The notes under the pieces: generated by a model | Seen by the model: the letters and a program-made list of their open reading frames with translations, nothing else | Told to the model about the DNA's origin: nothing | The model's database searches: none | Translations under genes and position numbers: made by a program | Assembly: GCF_033547155.1 (NCBI RefSeq) | Contig: NZ_CP137892.1 | Coordinates: forward strand, 62,001 to 126,000 | Direction: 5' to 3' | Length of the DNA: 64,000 nucleotides | From: Pseudomonas benzenivorans | Lineage (GTDB): Bacteria > Pseudomonadota > Gammaproteobacteria > Pseudomonadales > Pseudomonadaceae | Shown here: positions 1 through 11,568 of the stretch, in pieces | Layout: every line of letters starts with the position of its first letter | Position numbering within the stretch: position 1 is the first letter of the stretch

Positions 1-583
1 TGGCGTAGTGACGCCAGACCGGGTCGGAGGTGGCCCAGAGGTCGATCTGGCCGCGCTGCAGCTTGCGGATATTTTCCTGGTCGCGCAGGGCGTTCAGCGG
101 GGCAAAGCCCAGACGCTCCAGGTACTGGCTGACCGCGGCGCTCTGGTAGGCGCCGATGCGATAGGCCTTGGCCTGCTCCAGGGTCGCCGGCCGTGGGCCG
201 CCGTGTTCGAGGCCGACCAGCACGCTCTGGTACTGCGCGATCGGCCCGACCCACCTGAACAGCGGCTTGCGTGCCTCGCTCAGCGAGGTGGAGAACAGGC
301 CGTGGTTGGGCGTGGTCATCGCCTGCTTGTAGATGCGGTCCCAGGGGAAGCGCAGGGTCAGGCTGTAGCGGATGTCGGCGCGCCTGAACATCTCGCGCAC
401 GATGTCGGCGCTGATGCCCCGGATGTTCGCGTCGCGGGCGAAGTTCTTGTCGTTCGCCGCCATGTTGAACGGCGGGAAGTTTTCGGTCAGCAGCACCACC
501 CGGTAGTCGCGCGGCAGTTCGGCGTGGGCGAGGGTGCTCAGCAGCAGGCCGAGCAGCAGACAAAGCGGGGCATGGCGGCGCAT
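1..583 (-). CDS. Periplasmic solute-binding protein, SBP_bac_3 type (partial, C-terminus off the left edge)
   Basis: Read from 583 leftwards, the frame starts with a Sec signal peptide (MRRHAPLCLLLGLLLSTLAHA) followed by a mature part resembling extracellular solute-binding family 3 proteins: a VVLLTENFPPFN-like first strand, then ISADIVREMF, a typical D/E-I-V-R-E segment of amino-acid binders. About 194 codons are visible and the stop lies outside the window. An AGGAGTG ribosome site sits 7 bases before the ATG at 583. No permease or ATPase gene is adjacent, so it may be an orphan binding protein or a diverged periplasmic sensor-like protein. The ligand cannot be told from the sequence. Confidence 0.8.
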   Translation of the reverse strand, partial: MRRHAPLCLLLGLLLSTLAHAELPRDYRVVLLTENFPPFNMAANDKNFARDANIRGISADIVREMFRRADIRYSLTLRFPWDRIYKQAMTTPNHGLFSTSLSEARKPLFRWVGPIAQYQSVLVGLEHGGPRPATLEQAKAYRIGAYQSAAVSQYLERLGFAPLNALRDQENIRKLQRGQIDLWATSDPVWRHYA

Positions 584-686
584 GGTCGATCACTCCTGAA
601 TGGCCCAGTCTCTCGCGCCGGCATCGGGCCGCGCGGAGCCTGGGACGCAACGAGACCCGCCCGGGGCAATTCCGGGCGGCGGCGGT

Positions 687-866
687 TCAGCGGTGCTGCA
701 GGGCGTTGGCGGGCGGCTGGTAGGCCGCGCGTGGCGCCGGGTCAGCAGCGCGTCGCCGGAGCCGCAGTACCAGGGCGGCTACCGGCAGCCAGAAGAGCGC
801 ACCCAGGCCGATCAGCGTGATGAGTGGCAACTGGGTCAGGAGCAGGTCGTTGAGCAGGTCCAGCAT
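687..866 (-). CDS. Small single-span membrane peptide, 59 aa, unknown function
   Basis: ATG at 866 has a GGGAGAG ribosome site just upstream and the frame closes with TGA at 687. The peptide starts MLDLLNDLLLTQLPLITLIG and has one strongly hydrophobic helix at about residues 13-36, then an Arg-rich stretch (LRLRRRAA) and a Pro/Ala-rich tail. The positive charges after the helix suggest an N-out, C-in single-span inner-membrane peptide. It lies between aspA and the solute-binding gene on the same strand. I do not recognise a family. The hydrophobic run, the clean ribosome site and the normal codon third-position bias support a real gene. Confidence 0.6.
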   Translation of the reverse strand: MLDLLNDLLLTQLPLITLIGLGALFWLPVAALVLRLRRRAADPAPRAAYQPPANALQHR

Positions 867-1174
867 GATGTCTCTCCCACTGTTGTTATGGTTCGAGGGA
901 TATCGGGATAGGCCAATGCGACGCCGCCCGGGTAGGGCGGCACCGGCTTCGCTGGCGGGTGGCCTAGGCTGGCAGGGATTGCCTGACAGCCGGCGGAGAG
1001 AGACGACGCGAGTCGATCGATTTCATGGAGTCACCCTGTGTGATTATTTTTTGGTAAGCCCGCGCCGCGTGATAGCGACGTGTTGGCCGCCGGCTCCATC
1101 CGGCTGTGCGACCGCGCCGGTTAGGCGCAGCCGCCCCGCACGGCCTTGTGCGGGTGTTGCTCGGGGGCAGTGGC
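867..1174. other. Intergenic stretch between aspA and the small membrane peptide
   Basis: No convincing gene is seen on either strand. It holds the aspA 3' hairpin (listed separately) and a short AT-rich patch around 1041-1052 that could be part of a minus-strand promoter for the 59-aa peptide. I could not pick out a clear -35/-10 pair. Confidence 0.5.
1135..1154 (-). terminator. Hairpin just downstream of aspA
   Basis: A perfect 7-bp stem (CCCGCAC at 1135-1141, GTGCGGG at 1148-1154) with a 6-base loop lies 20 bases after the aspA stop codon. There is no U-run on the minus strand, so it may be a weak terminator or an mRNA 3' end stabiliser. Confidence 0.4.
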
Positions 1175-2599
<1,425 letters not shown>

Positions 2600-2695
2600 G
2601 ATGACGTGAGTCTCTGGGATAGGCGGCGCAGGCCGCGATGCCTTCTAGACTAAGGGCTGCACCCTTGCGCCGGCCAATGCTGTTAAGCGCTGGGG

Positions 2696-2712
2696 TATGC
2701 ATAATCGGCATA
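2696..2712. promoter_or_regulatory. Candidate LysR-type regulator binding site (T-N11-A dyad)
   Basis: TATGC at 2696-2700 and GCATA at 2708-2712 form a perfect 5-bp inverted repeat with a 7-base spacer that fits the T-N11-A rule of LysR-type boxes (T2698, A2710). It lies in the divergent aspA/lysR gap, about 100 bases from the aspA start and 140 from the regulator start. This is a motif match only. Confidence 0.4.
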
Positions 2713-2742
2713 ATGTGGACGTGACGCCGAAGTGCCGGCGGG

Positions 2743-2825
2743 CGTAGGGTGGATGACGCTTTAGCCATCCACCACAACCGAGGGTGGCCGATTCGGTGGA
2801 TGCAAAGGGCGTCACCCACCCTACG
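2743..2825. repeat. Palindromic 83-bp GTAGGGTGG element
   Basis: The ends CGTAGGGTGGATGACGC (2743-2759) and GCGTCACCCACCCTACG (2809-2825) are inverted copies with one mismatch in 17. The interior is also foldable (GCCATCCACC against GGTGGATGC). It sits between aspA and the LysR gene, ending 28 bases before the LysR start. Related ends recur at 6140-6306 and a half element at 17119-17150, so this looks like a dispersed REP/MITE-like family. There is no coding capacity. Confidence 0.75.
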
Positions 2826-2853
2826 TATGGCGCGCAATAGCAAGGGATATCCC

Positions 2854-3759
2854 ATGAACCTGGAAACCAAATGGCTGGAGGACTTCGTCGCCCTGGCCGC
2901 CACCCGCAGCTTTTCCCAGGCGGCGTCGAGGCGCCACGTCACCCAGCCGGCCTTCAGCCGGCGGATCAAGGCGCTGGAGCAGATGCTCGGCCTGACCCTG
3001 GTCAACCGCGCCTGCACCCCGGTGGAACTGACCGAGGCCGGTCAGCTATTCCTGGTCACCGCGCGCAGCCTGGTCGAGCAGTTCGGCGAGGTGGTGCGCC
3101 ACCTGCACAACCTCGAGGGCAAGCAGGGCGAGGTGCTGCAGATAGTCGCCGCCCACTCGCTGACCCTGGGCTTCTTCCCCGAGTGGATCGCCCGTCTGCG
3201 CCGCGAGGGCCTGCCACTGAACACCCGGCTGGTGGCGACCAACGTCGGCGAGGCGGTGCACTCGCTGCGCGAAGGCAGCTGCGACCTGATCCTCGCCTAC
3301 TACGACCCGGACGCCTCTCTGCAGATGGACCCGGAGATCTTCCCCTCGCTGCACCTGGGCGCCACCGCCATGCTGCCGGTGTGCGCGGTGGACGAGGGCG
3401 GCCGGCCGCTGTACGACCTCGACAGTGGCCAGAGCGTGCCGCTGCTGGCCTATACCGCCGGGGCCTTCCTCGGCCGTTCGGTGAACCTGCTGCTGCGCCA
3501 GCGCGCCCTGCGCTCGACCACGGTGTACGAGACGGCCATGGCCGACAGTTTGAAGAGCATGGCCCTGCAGGGCATGGGGGTGGCCTGGGTGCCGCGCCTG
3601 TCGGTGACCGCCGAGCTGGCCCGCGGCGAGCTGGCGGTGTGCGGCGACGAGCAGTGGCAGACGCCGCTGGAGATCCGCCTGTACCGCTGCGCCCTGGTGC
3701 GCAAGGCGGCGGTGCGCCTGCTCTGGCGCAAGCTGGAAAGCGGCGGGCTGGGGCGCTGA
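2854..3759 (+). CDS. LysR-family transcriptional regulator, divergent from aspA
   Basis: 301 aa from the ATG at 2854, chosen because AAGGGA at 2842-2847 is well spaced and the winged-helix domain begins at once. Residues about 5-64 form the HTH (AATRSFSQAASRRHVTQPAFSRRIKALEQMLGL contains the S-Q-A-A / Q-P-A-F-S-R-R-I consensus). The rest is a LysR substrate-binding domain with the typical VGEAVHSLREGSCDLILAYY pattern. Divergence from aspA suggests it controls aspA and itself, but its effector is unknown. A longer in-frame start at 2749 falls inside the palindromic repeat and is unlikely. Confidence 0.9.
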   Translation: MNLETKWLEDFVALAATRSFSQAASRRHVTQPAFSRRIKALEQMLGLTLVNRACTPVELTEAGQLFLVTARSLVEQFGEVVRHLHNLEGKQGEVLQIVAAHSLTLGFFPEWIARLRREGLPLNTRLVATNVGEAVHSLREGSCDLILAYYDPDASLQMDPEIFPSLHLGATAMLPVCAVDEGGRPLYDLDSGQSVPLLAYTAGAFLGRSVNLLLRQRALRSTTVYETAMADSLKSMALQGMGVAWVPRLSVTAELARGELAVCGDEQWQTPLEIRLYRCALVRKAAVRLLWRKLESGGLGR

Positions 3760-3766
3760 GCGCCCC
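3750..3766. terminator. Hairpin overlapping the LysR stop codon
   Basis: GGGGCGC (3750-3756) and GCGCCCC (3760-3766) pair around the TGA stop itself. It lies between two convergent genes and could act in both directions. No U-run follows on either side. Confidence 0.4.
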
Positions 3767-3778
3767 GGGGCTTGACCT

Positions 3779-4891
3779 TCAGGTCCCCGACTTGATCCGG
3801 GTCCAGGCGCGGGTGCGCAGGCGCTCGGCCTTCTGCGGCAGCGGCTTGAGCACGTACAGGGTCTTCTGCGCCTCGGCGGTCGGCGTCAGGTCGGGGTTGT
3901 CGCGGATTTCCGCGCTGACCAGTGGCATCGAGCTCTTGTTCGGGTTCGGGTAGCCGAGGAAGGTGCTGATCGGCGCCACCACCTGCGGGTCGAGCAGGTT
4001 GTTGAGGAACTCGTGGGCCTCCTCGACGTTCTGCGCGCTGGCCGGGATGGCGAAGGAGTCGAACCACAGCGGCGCGCCTTCCTTGGGCAGGCGCCAGTCG
4101 ATGACCACGCCGTTGCCGGCTTCCTTGGCGCGGTTGGCGAACTGGTAGAAGCTGCCCGAGTAACCGACGGCCACGCAGATGTTGCCGTTGGCGATGTCGG
4201 TCATGTACTTGGCCGAGTGGAAGTAGCGCACGTGCGGGCGGATCTTCAGCAGCAGTTCGGTGGCCTTGTCGTAGTCCTCGCGCCGGGTGCTGGCCGGGTC
4301 CAGGCCCAGGTAGTGCAGGGCGATCGGCAGCATCTCGCTCGGCGAGTCGAGCAGGGTCACCCCGCACTGGGCCAGCTTGGCGGCGTTCTCCTCCTTGAAG
4401 ATCAGATCCCAGCTGTTCACCGGGGCGTCTTCGCCGAGGGCGGCCTTGACCTGGTCCGGGTTGAAGCCGAGCAGCACGGTGCCGTACATGTAGGGCACCG
4501 CATGCTCGTTGCCGGGGTCGTTGGCGGTCATCAGCTGCAGCAGGCCGGGATCCAGGTGCCGCCAGTTGGGCAGCTTGGCCTTGTCCAGCTTCTGGAACAC
4601 CCCGGCGCGGATCTGGGTGTCGAGGAAGGTATTGGACGGCACCACCAGGTCGTAGCCGGAGTTGCCGGTGAGCAGCTTGGCCTCCAGGGCCTCGTTGGTG
4701 TCGAACAGGTCCCAGGTCAGCTGGATGCCGGATTTCTCCTGAAACTCCTTGGGCACCGAGGGCAGCATGTAGTCGGCCCAGTTGTACACGCGCAGCTCGC
4801 GCGGCTTGTCGGCGGCCAGGGCCTGGCCGAGGCCGCCGAGCAGGGCGCCGGCGCAGAGGCCGGCGGTCAGGGTGCGGGTGAGTCTGTTCAT
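3779..4891 (-). CDS. Periplasmic polyamine-binding protein (PotF/SpuD type)
   Basis: 370 aa starting at ATG 4891, with a signal peptide ending near ALAADKPRE. The mature protein opens with LRVYNWADYMLPSVPKEFQEKSGI, the hallmark of spermidine/putrescine binders, and has DLVVPSNTFL and the pocket-type AVGYSGSFYQFANRAKEAG segments. It should deliver polyamines or acylated polyamines to an ABC permease, but no potGHI-like permease genes are adjacent. The acetylpolyamine amidohydrolase gene lies 95 bases upstream on the same strand, matching the P. aeruginosa PA1409-PA1410 pair as I recall it. The likely role is uptake linked to acetylpolyamine breakdown. Confidence 0.88.
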   Translation of the reverse strand: MNRLTRTLTAGLCAGALLGGLGQALAADKPRELRVYNWADYMLPSVPKEFQEKSGIQLTWDLFDTNEALEAKLLTGNSGYDLVVPSNTFLDTQIRAGVFQKLDKAKLPNWRHLDPGLLQLMTANDPGNEHAVPYMYGTVLLGFNPDQVKAALGEDAPVNSWDLIFKEENAAKLAQCGVTLLDSPSEMLPIALHYLGLDPASTRREDYDKATELLLKIRPHVRYFHSAKYMTDIANGNICVAVGYSGSFYQFANRAKEAGNGVVIDWRLPKEGAPLWFDSFAIPASAQNVEEAHEFLNNLLDPQVVAPISTFLGYPNPNKSSMPLVSAEIRDNPDLTPTAEAQKTLYVLKPLPQKAERLRTRAWTRIKSGT

Positions 4892-4986
4892 CAGGGCTAC
4901 TCCATTCTTGTAGTGAGTTAACGCTGTGTTGGGGGGTGGCTGGATAGAGCGCCATCCACCCGACGAACCGAATTCTTGGACCAGGC

Positions 4987-6015
<1,029 letters not shown>

Positions 6016-6332
6016 GTGCAGGGAGGCTCCCAGGTTGTCGTTGTGGGAGTCATTGTTCGCCCCAGGAGGCGAGTGGAGAACGCTGGCAACGGCCAATAGG
6101 GGATCGAAGTGGCCAAATTTGCCGGCCGCCGCAGTCGGGGTAGGGTGGGTTAGCGGCACTGAACGCCTGATGCAAAGCCGGCAACGCCAATCGGGTGCCG
6201 CGTAACCCGCCGGATCGCCGCTCGCCTCGCCGCCCATGGTGGGTTACGGCGCAGCAAAGATTGATGGGACGGCAAGCAACCTGGACAGGCACCTAACCCA
6301 CCCTACGCACTGCCTATCGGGCGGTGGGTTAC
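6016..6332. other. Intergenic region dominated by a repeat
   Basis: No gene is seen. About half of it is the 167-bp inverted-repeat element at 6140-6306. The remaining 124 bases next to aphA should hold its promoter, but no clear box was found. Confidence 0.55.
6140..6306. repeat. Inverted-repeat element with GTAGGGTGGGTTAG ends, 167 bp
   Basis: The left end GTAGGGTGGGTTAG (6140-6153) and right end CTAACCCACCCTAC (6293-6306) are perfect 14-bp inverted copies. Inner segments also pair (CGTAACCCGCC near 6202 against GGTGGGTTACGG near 6238), and another partial copy (GGTGGGTTAC) follows near 6322. It belongs to the same family as the 2743-2825 element and has no open frame of its own. Confidence 0.75.
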
Positions 6333-7325
6333 TTACGCACGAAAACGGCTCGGCGCGACTCCGCTCCAGCGCTGGAAGGCATGGCGGAAGCTGGCGCTCT
6401 CGCTGAAGCCCAGCGCCTCGGCGATCCGGCAGATCGGCCAGTCCTCCTGGCCGAGCAGGGCCTTGGCGCGCTCGAAGCGCAGCTCGTCGAGCAGTTCCTG
6501 ATAGTGGGTGCCGAGCTCCTGCAGGTGGCGGCGCAGGGTGCGCGGCGAGCAGTGCATCTGCTGCGCCAACTGCTCCAGGCCCGGCGGCTCGGCCAGTTGG
6601 CTGGCCAGAGCCTCGCGCACCCGCTGCAGCCATTGCTGGCGCGTGGTGAACTCGACGTTCTGCTTGCGGCAGCGTTCGAGCATGTCCTGGTGGGTCACCG
6701 GGTCGGCCAGCGGCAGGCGCCGCTGCAGCCATTCGACGGGGAAGGCGAAGGCATTGCGAGGGGCGTCGAACTGCAGCGGGCAGGGAAAGCTGGCCGCGTA
6801 GCGCGCGACGTAGTCGGGCCTGGCGTGCTGGAACTGTGCCGCGGCCAGGGGCAGCGAGCGACCGAGCAGCTCGTCGCAGACTAGCCTGAGCGAGGCGAGG
6901 CACATCTCCACGTTGAAGCGCTCCAGCGCCGCGTCATGGCGGTAGTCGGCGGCGCCGACCCAGGCCAGTTCGCCCTCGACGCTCAGTTCCAGCTTGAAAT
7001 AGGTGCCCAGCAGCGCCGGGTACTGCAGCAGCAGGCGCCAGGCGTCACCGAAGGTGGCAGCCGACAGCGCGGCGTAACCGAGCAGGCCGTAGGACGACAC
7101 ATGCAGGCGCCGGCCCAGCGCCAGGCCGAGGTCGGCGCGCCGCTCCAGGGCATTGGCACACACCTGCAACTCCTGGGTGCGGGTGATGCGCCGCTCGCCG
7201 CTGGCCAGCTCGGCGGGGCGGATGCCGCTGCCGGCCAGCAGGGTCTCGGCCTGCTCGGGCCGTTCGGCGAGCAGCTCGAGGATCAGGGCAACCACGTGCA
7301 GGGTGGTCAGGTGGGCATGCAGCAT
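6333..7325 (-). CDS. AraC-family transcriptional regulator with N-terminal Arabinose_bd-like domain
   Basis: 330 aa from ATG 7325. Residues about 20-200 resemble the PF12625-type N-terminal sensing domain (GLGLALGRRLHVSSYGLLGYAALSAATFGDA-like segment). The last 100 residues hold the double HTH: LEQLAQQMHCSPRTLRRHLQELG and ICRIAEALGFSESASFRHAFQRWSGVAPSRFR, a clear AraC signature. It lies upstream of aphA on the same strand, so it may regulate the polyamine genes, or it may belong with the thioesterase/hydrolase pair upstream. The ribosome site is weak, so the exact start is uncertain. Confidence 0.88.
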   Translation of the reverse strand: MLHAHLTTLHVVALILELLAERPEQAETLLAGSGIRPAELASGERRITRTQELQVCANALERRADLGLALGRRLHVSSYGLLGYAALSAATFGDAWRLLLQYPALLGTYFKLELSVEGELAWVGAADYRHDAALERFNVEMCLASLRLVCDELLGRSLPLAAAQFQHARPDYVARYAASFPCPLQFDAPRNAFAFPVEWLQRRLPLADPVTHQDMLERCRKQNVEFTTRQQWLQRVREALASQLAEPPGLEQLAQQMHCSPRTLRRHLQELGTHYQELLDELRFERAKALLGQEDWPICRIAEALGFSESASFRHAFQRWSGVAPSRFRA

Positions 7326-7432
7326 CGGTGGCGTCCGCGGTCTTCTGGTGGCCGACTGTCGGCAAGAAGCGAGCAAGAAGCATACCGCGAATGTCGACGA
7401 CCCCACGGTCGGGCGTGGCGGAGGGTGGCCGC

Positions 7433-8227
7433 TTAGGCGAAGACGCTGACGGTCTGGCGGCTGACCAGCGCCGTGTGGCCGTGGCGGTCCCACAGGGTGG
7501 CATCGATATGGCTGTAGCCGTTGGCGGCATGCTGGATGTCGGCCAGGTACTGCCACCAGTCGCCGCCCGAGCAGGCCTCGGGGCGCTCGACGAAGCCGAG
7601 GCTCCAGGTCAGGGTGCTGCCGGCGGCCGGGGCCTTGAGCAGGCTGAATACCGCCGGCGGCCAGGCATCCAGCAGGCACAGCAGTTCGGCCACCCCGGCC
7701 GCCTGGTCGCCCGGCTCGCGCAGGCGAATCCAGCCGCCCAGGTGGGGCTCCCGGCCGCCCATAAAGGGCATCGTGCCGACCGCATAACGGTAGTCGAAGT
7801 GCTGGGTGAAGTCCGGCGTCAGCCCGGGGATAAAGGGAAACTGCGTTGCGGCTTCTGGGCTCTTGGTGGTCGGTGCGTTCATGGCCGCCACGCTCACGGC
7901 CGAGGCACGGTCACCGCCGAAGCTGGCCAGCATCACCACGCAGGGCTGATCGTCTTGATAGGCCGTGGCCTGCACCTGGGTCGCCGCCTTGCCTTCGCGC
8001 AGCACCCTGACCTGCACCTCCAGGGCGCCGGGTGCCACCGGGGCGACGAACGAAACCATCAGCGAGCGCAGCGCCCGCTCGGCGGCCACCCGCGGGCGGA
8101 TCTTCTCGAACAGGCAGGCGGCCAGCAGGCCGCCGAAGGTGGCCCGGCCCTGGCCCCAGTGCTCGGGAATCTGCACCTGGCTGGGGGATGAGGCGCAGGC
8201 GGCGTGCAGCAGGTCGGCAAAATTCAT
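7433..8227 (-). CDS. Acyl-CoA thioesterase-like double-hotdog protein
   Basis: 264 aa. The N-terminal half has the WGQGRATFGGLLAACLFEKI helix typical of TesB/4HBT_3-type thioesterases, and the C-terminal half ends with ATLWDRHGHTALVSRQTVSVF, the classic last strand of the second hotdog (G-LVA-S-Q). It probably hydrolyses medium- or long-chain acyl-CoA in the cytosol. It starts 14 bases after the alpha/beta hydrolase stop with an AGAGGA ribosome site, so the two genes form an operon. The substrate is not predictable. Confidence 0.82.
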   Translation of the reverse strand: MNFADLLHAACASSPSQVQIPEHWGQGRATFGGLLAACLFEKIRPRVAAERALRSLMVSFVAPVAPGALEVQVRVLREGKAATQVQATAYQDDQPCVVMLASFGGDRASAVSVAAMNAPTTKSPEAATQFPFIPGLTPDFTQHFDYRYAVGTMPFMGGREPHLGGWIRLREPGDQAAGVAELLCLLDAWPPAVFSLLKAPAAGSTLTWSLGFVERPEACSGGDWWQYLADIQHAANGYSHIDATLWDRHGHTALVSRQTVSVFA

Positions 8228-8241
8228 GGGCAGTCCTCTGG

Positions 8242-9087
8242 TTAGGCGATGGCGTGGTTATGGGGGTGGCCCTGAGCGGCCAGATGGCTGTCGAGGAAGG
8301 CGCTCACCCGCTGCGTGTAGGCCTCGGGCTGCGCCGCATAGGCCAGGGTGTGCTGGGCCCCCGGCACCTGCCAGAACTCGCTATGGGTGGCCTGGGCCAG
8401 GGCCTGGTGCAGCTGCCGGCCGTCCCGCACCGGGGTGTAGGGGTCGTCCTCGCCGTAGATCAGCAGCAGGGGCGGCTGGCCCACCAGCCGGGTGGCGGCA
8501 TGGAGCGGGCGCAGGCGCCGCTCGCCGGCCGGATAGAGCAGCCTGGACAACTGGATGCCGAGCCGGGGGATGGGGTAGCGGCGCCAGAAGTGCAGCAGGG
8601 TCGGAAAGGCCGACTCGAGCACCGCGGCCTTGAACGGATGCCCCGCCTCGGCCAGGGCGCAGAGGCTCATGGCCGCGCCCATGGAGGCGCCGAGCAGCGC
8701 CAGCGGCAGCTGCGGATAGCGGGTCTGCAGGGCCTGTCCGGCGGCCAGCACGTCCAGGGGGTAGTCCATGGTGGTGGAGCTGCTCTCGCCGAAGCCGTTG
8801 AGGTCGAACAGCATCACGTGATAACCGGCCCGGCGCAGCAGCTCGGCGTGGCCCTGTTTCAGCCAGAAGCCCTTGGCCGCGGTGCCCATGGGGTGGGCCA
8901 GTAGCACCGCGCCCTTGGCCTCGGGCGTATGGGCCTCGGCCAGCAGGGCGGCCAGGCGGGCGCCCGAGCCGCTGGCAATGCTCAGGCGCTGCCAGGGGCC
9001 CTGGTCGATACCCTCCGGCCAGCGCCAGGGCCGCATGAAACGGCCGAAGAAGGGTTTTTTGAACAGTCGATAGGCTGTATGTTTCAT
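8242..9087 (-). CDS. Alpha/beta hydrolase
   Basis: 281 aa. It has the fold's complete triad: nucleophile S135 in LLGASMGAA (G-x-S-x-G), acid D215 in YGEDDPYTP and H246 in GAQHTLAY. The oxyanion-side HPMGT motif is at residues 65-69 and DLNGFGES at 95-102. There is no signal peptide, but the N-terminus is basic and aromatic (KHTAYRLFKKPFFGRFMRPWRWP), which could favour membrane contact. It is the first gene of a two-gene unit with the thioesterase, suggesting a joint role in ester or acyl-CoA metabolism. The true substrate is unknown. Confidence 0.82.
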   Translation of the reverse strand: MKHTAYRLFKKPFFGRFMRPWRWPEGIDQGPWQRLSIASGSGARLAALLAEAHTPEAKGAVLLAHPMGTAAKGFWLKQGHAELLRRAGYHVMLFDLNGFGESSSTTMDYPLDVLAAGQALQTRYPQLPLALLGASMGAAMSLCALAEAGHPFKAAVLESAFPTLLHFWRRYPIPRLGIQLSRLLYPAGERRLRPLHAATRLVGQPPLLLIYGEDDPYTPVRDGRQLHQALAQATHSEFWQVPGAQHTLAYAAQPEAYTQRVSAFLDSHLAAQGHPHNHAIA

Positions 9088-9243
9088 CGCCGCGCTCCTC
9101 TTGGACTATGGTACGAAGTCGCCGTGGCGGCGCCTCCCATCTCCTGGTGGGGCGCCATGCTAGGCAGCGGGCGACGGGCTCACCATGGGTGAAAATGACG
9201 AAAAGCGTGCGAAAAGCGCGGTTAGGGGATGGGGGAGATTGAA

Positions 9244-10236
9244 ATGAGGGTGACGGTTCTGATGGCCGATCGCTGCTCGGCCACCAGCGTATCGGCGGCC
9301 CTGGAGTTCCTCGAGTGCGCCAACGTGTTGCACCGGTTCGCCACCGGTGGTGCCGGCGCCGCCCCCTTCGAGGTGCAGAGCGTGTCCATCGACGGCGCGC
9401 CGGTGACCTGCACCGGTGGCCTGCGCCTGACGCCGCACAAGGCCCTGGCCGAGGTCGGGGACAGCGACCTGATCATAGTGCCGGGCTTTATGTTCAACAT
9501 CCTCGCGGTACTGCCCGAGATGGGCCCGGTGTGCGCCTGGCTGCGCCATCACCATGGCCGCAACGGCTATATCGCCAGCATGTGCACCGGCACCTTCGTC
9601 ACCGCCCAGGCCGGCCTGCTGGACGGCAAGCGCGCCACCACCCACTGGATCTTCGCCGAGCAGTTCGCCCGGCACTTCCCGCGGGTGCGGTTGCAGGCCG
9701 AGCGCACGGTGACCGACGACGGCCTGCTGCTCTGTTCGGCCGGCTCGACCACCGGCAGCGACCTGCTGCTGCACATCATCCGCCGCTTCGCCTCGCCCCA
9801 GCTGGCCGCCGAGTGCTCGAAGAAACTCTTGGTCGACAGCGCCGAGCGCAGCCAGACGCCCTACATGAGCGGCCCGTTCGACAAGAGCCACCAGGACCAG
9901 GAGGTGCTGAAGGTGCAGATCTGGCTGGAGAAGCACCTGGCCGAGCCCATCGCCCTGGAGCAGGTCGCCGAGCGCTTCGCCCTGACCCCGCGCAGCCTGA
10001 TCCGGCGCTTCAAGGACGCCACCGGGCAGACCCCCGGGCAGTACCTGCAGAACCTGCGCATCGAGCGGGCCAAGCACCTGCTGGAGGGCGGGCAGGAGAA
10101 CTTCGAGCGCATCACCCAGCAGGTGGGCTACGAGGACGGCAGCTCCTTCCGCCGCCTGTTCAAGCAGCGGGTCGGCATTGCGCCGGGCGCCTACCGGCAG
10201 CGCTTCAACAGCCAGCAGCGCGGCGGCGAGCGCTAG
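9244..10236 (+). CDS. GlxA-family AraC regulator (DJ-1/PfpI-like domain plus AraC HTH)
   Basis: 330 aa from ATG 9244, selected because GGGGGAG at 9231-9237 sits 6 bases before it and the DJ-1 strand MRVTVLMADRCSA begins there. ATG 9229 would place that ribosome site inside the gene. Residues 1-190 form the class I glutamine amidotransferase-like domain with C114 in ASMCTGTF at the nucleophile elbow. Residues about 225-325 are the AraC DNA-binding domain (IALEQVAERFALTPRSLIRRFKDATG ... RITQQVGYEDGSSFRRLFKQRVG). It is divergent from the hydrolase-thioesterase operon, 156 bases away, which makes that operon a candidate target. Confidence 0.88.
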   Translation: MRVTVLMADRCSATSVSAALEFLECANVLHRFATGGAGAAPFEVQSVSIDGAPVTCTGGLRLTPHKALAEVGDSDLIIVPGFMFNILAVLPEMGPVCAWLRHHHGRNGYIASMCTGTFVTAQAGLLDGKRATTHWIFAEQFARHFPRVRLQAERTVTDDGLLLCSAGSTTGSDLLLHIIRRFASPQLAAECSKKLLVDSAERSQTPYMSGPFDKSHQDQEVLKVQIWLEKHLAEPIALEQVAERFALTPRSLIRRFKDATGQTPGQYLQNLRIERAKHLLEGGQENFERITQQVGYEDGSSFRRLFKQRVGIAPGAYRQRFNSQQRGGER

Positions 10237-10245
10237 CCCGCCAGC

Positions 10246-11560
<1,315 letters not shown>

Positions 11561-11568
<8 letters not shown>

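Noticed and set aside
6050..6903. Several 80-220-codon frames across the 6016-6332 gap and the AraC gene
   Set aside because: They are in other frames of the AraC gene or run through the inverted-repeat element, with Arg/Pro/Ala-rich low-complexity translations.
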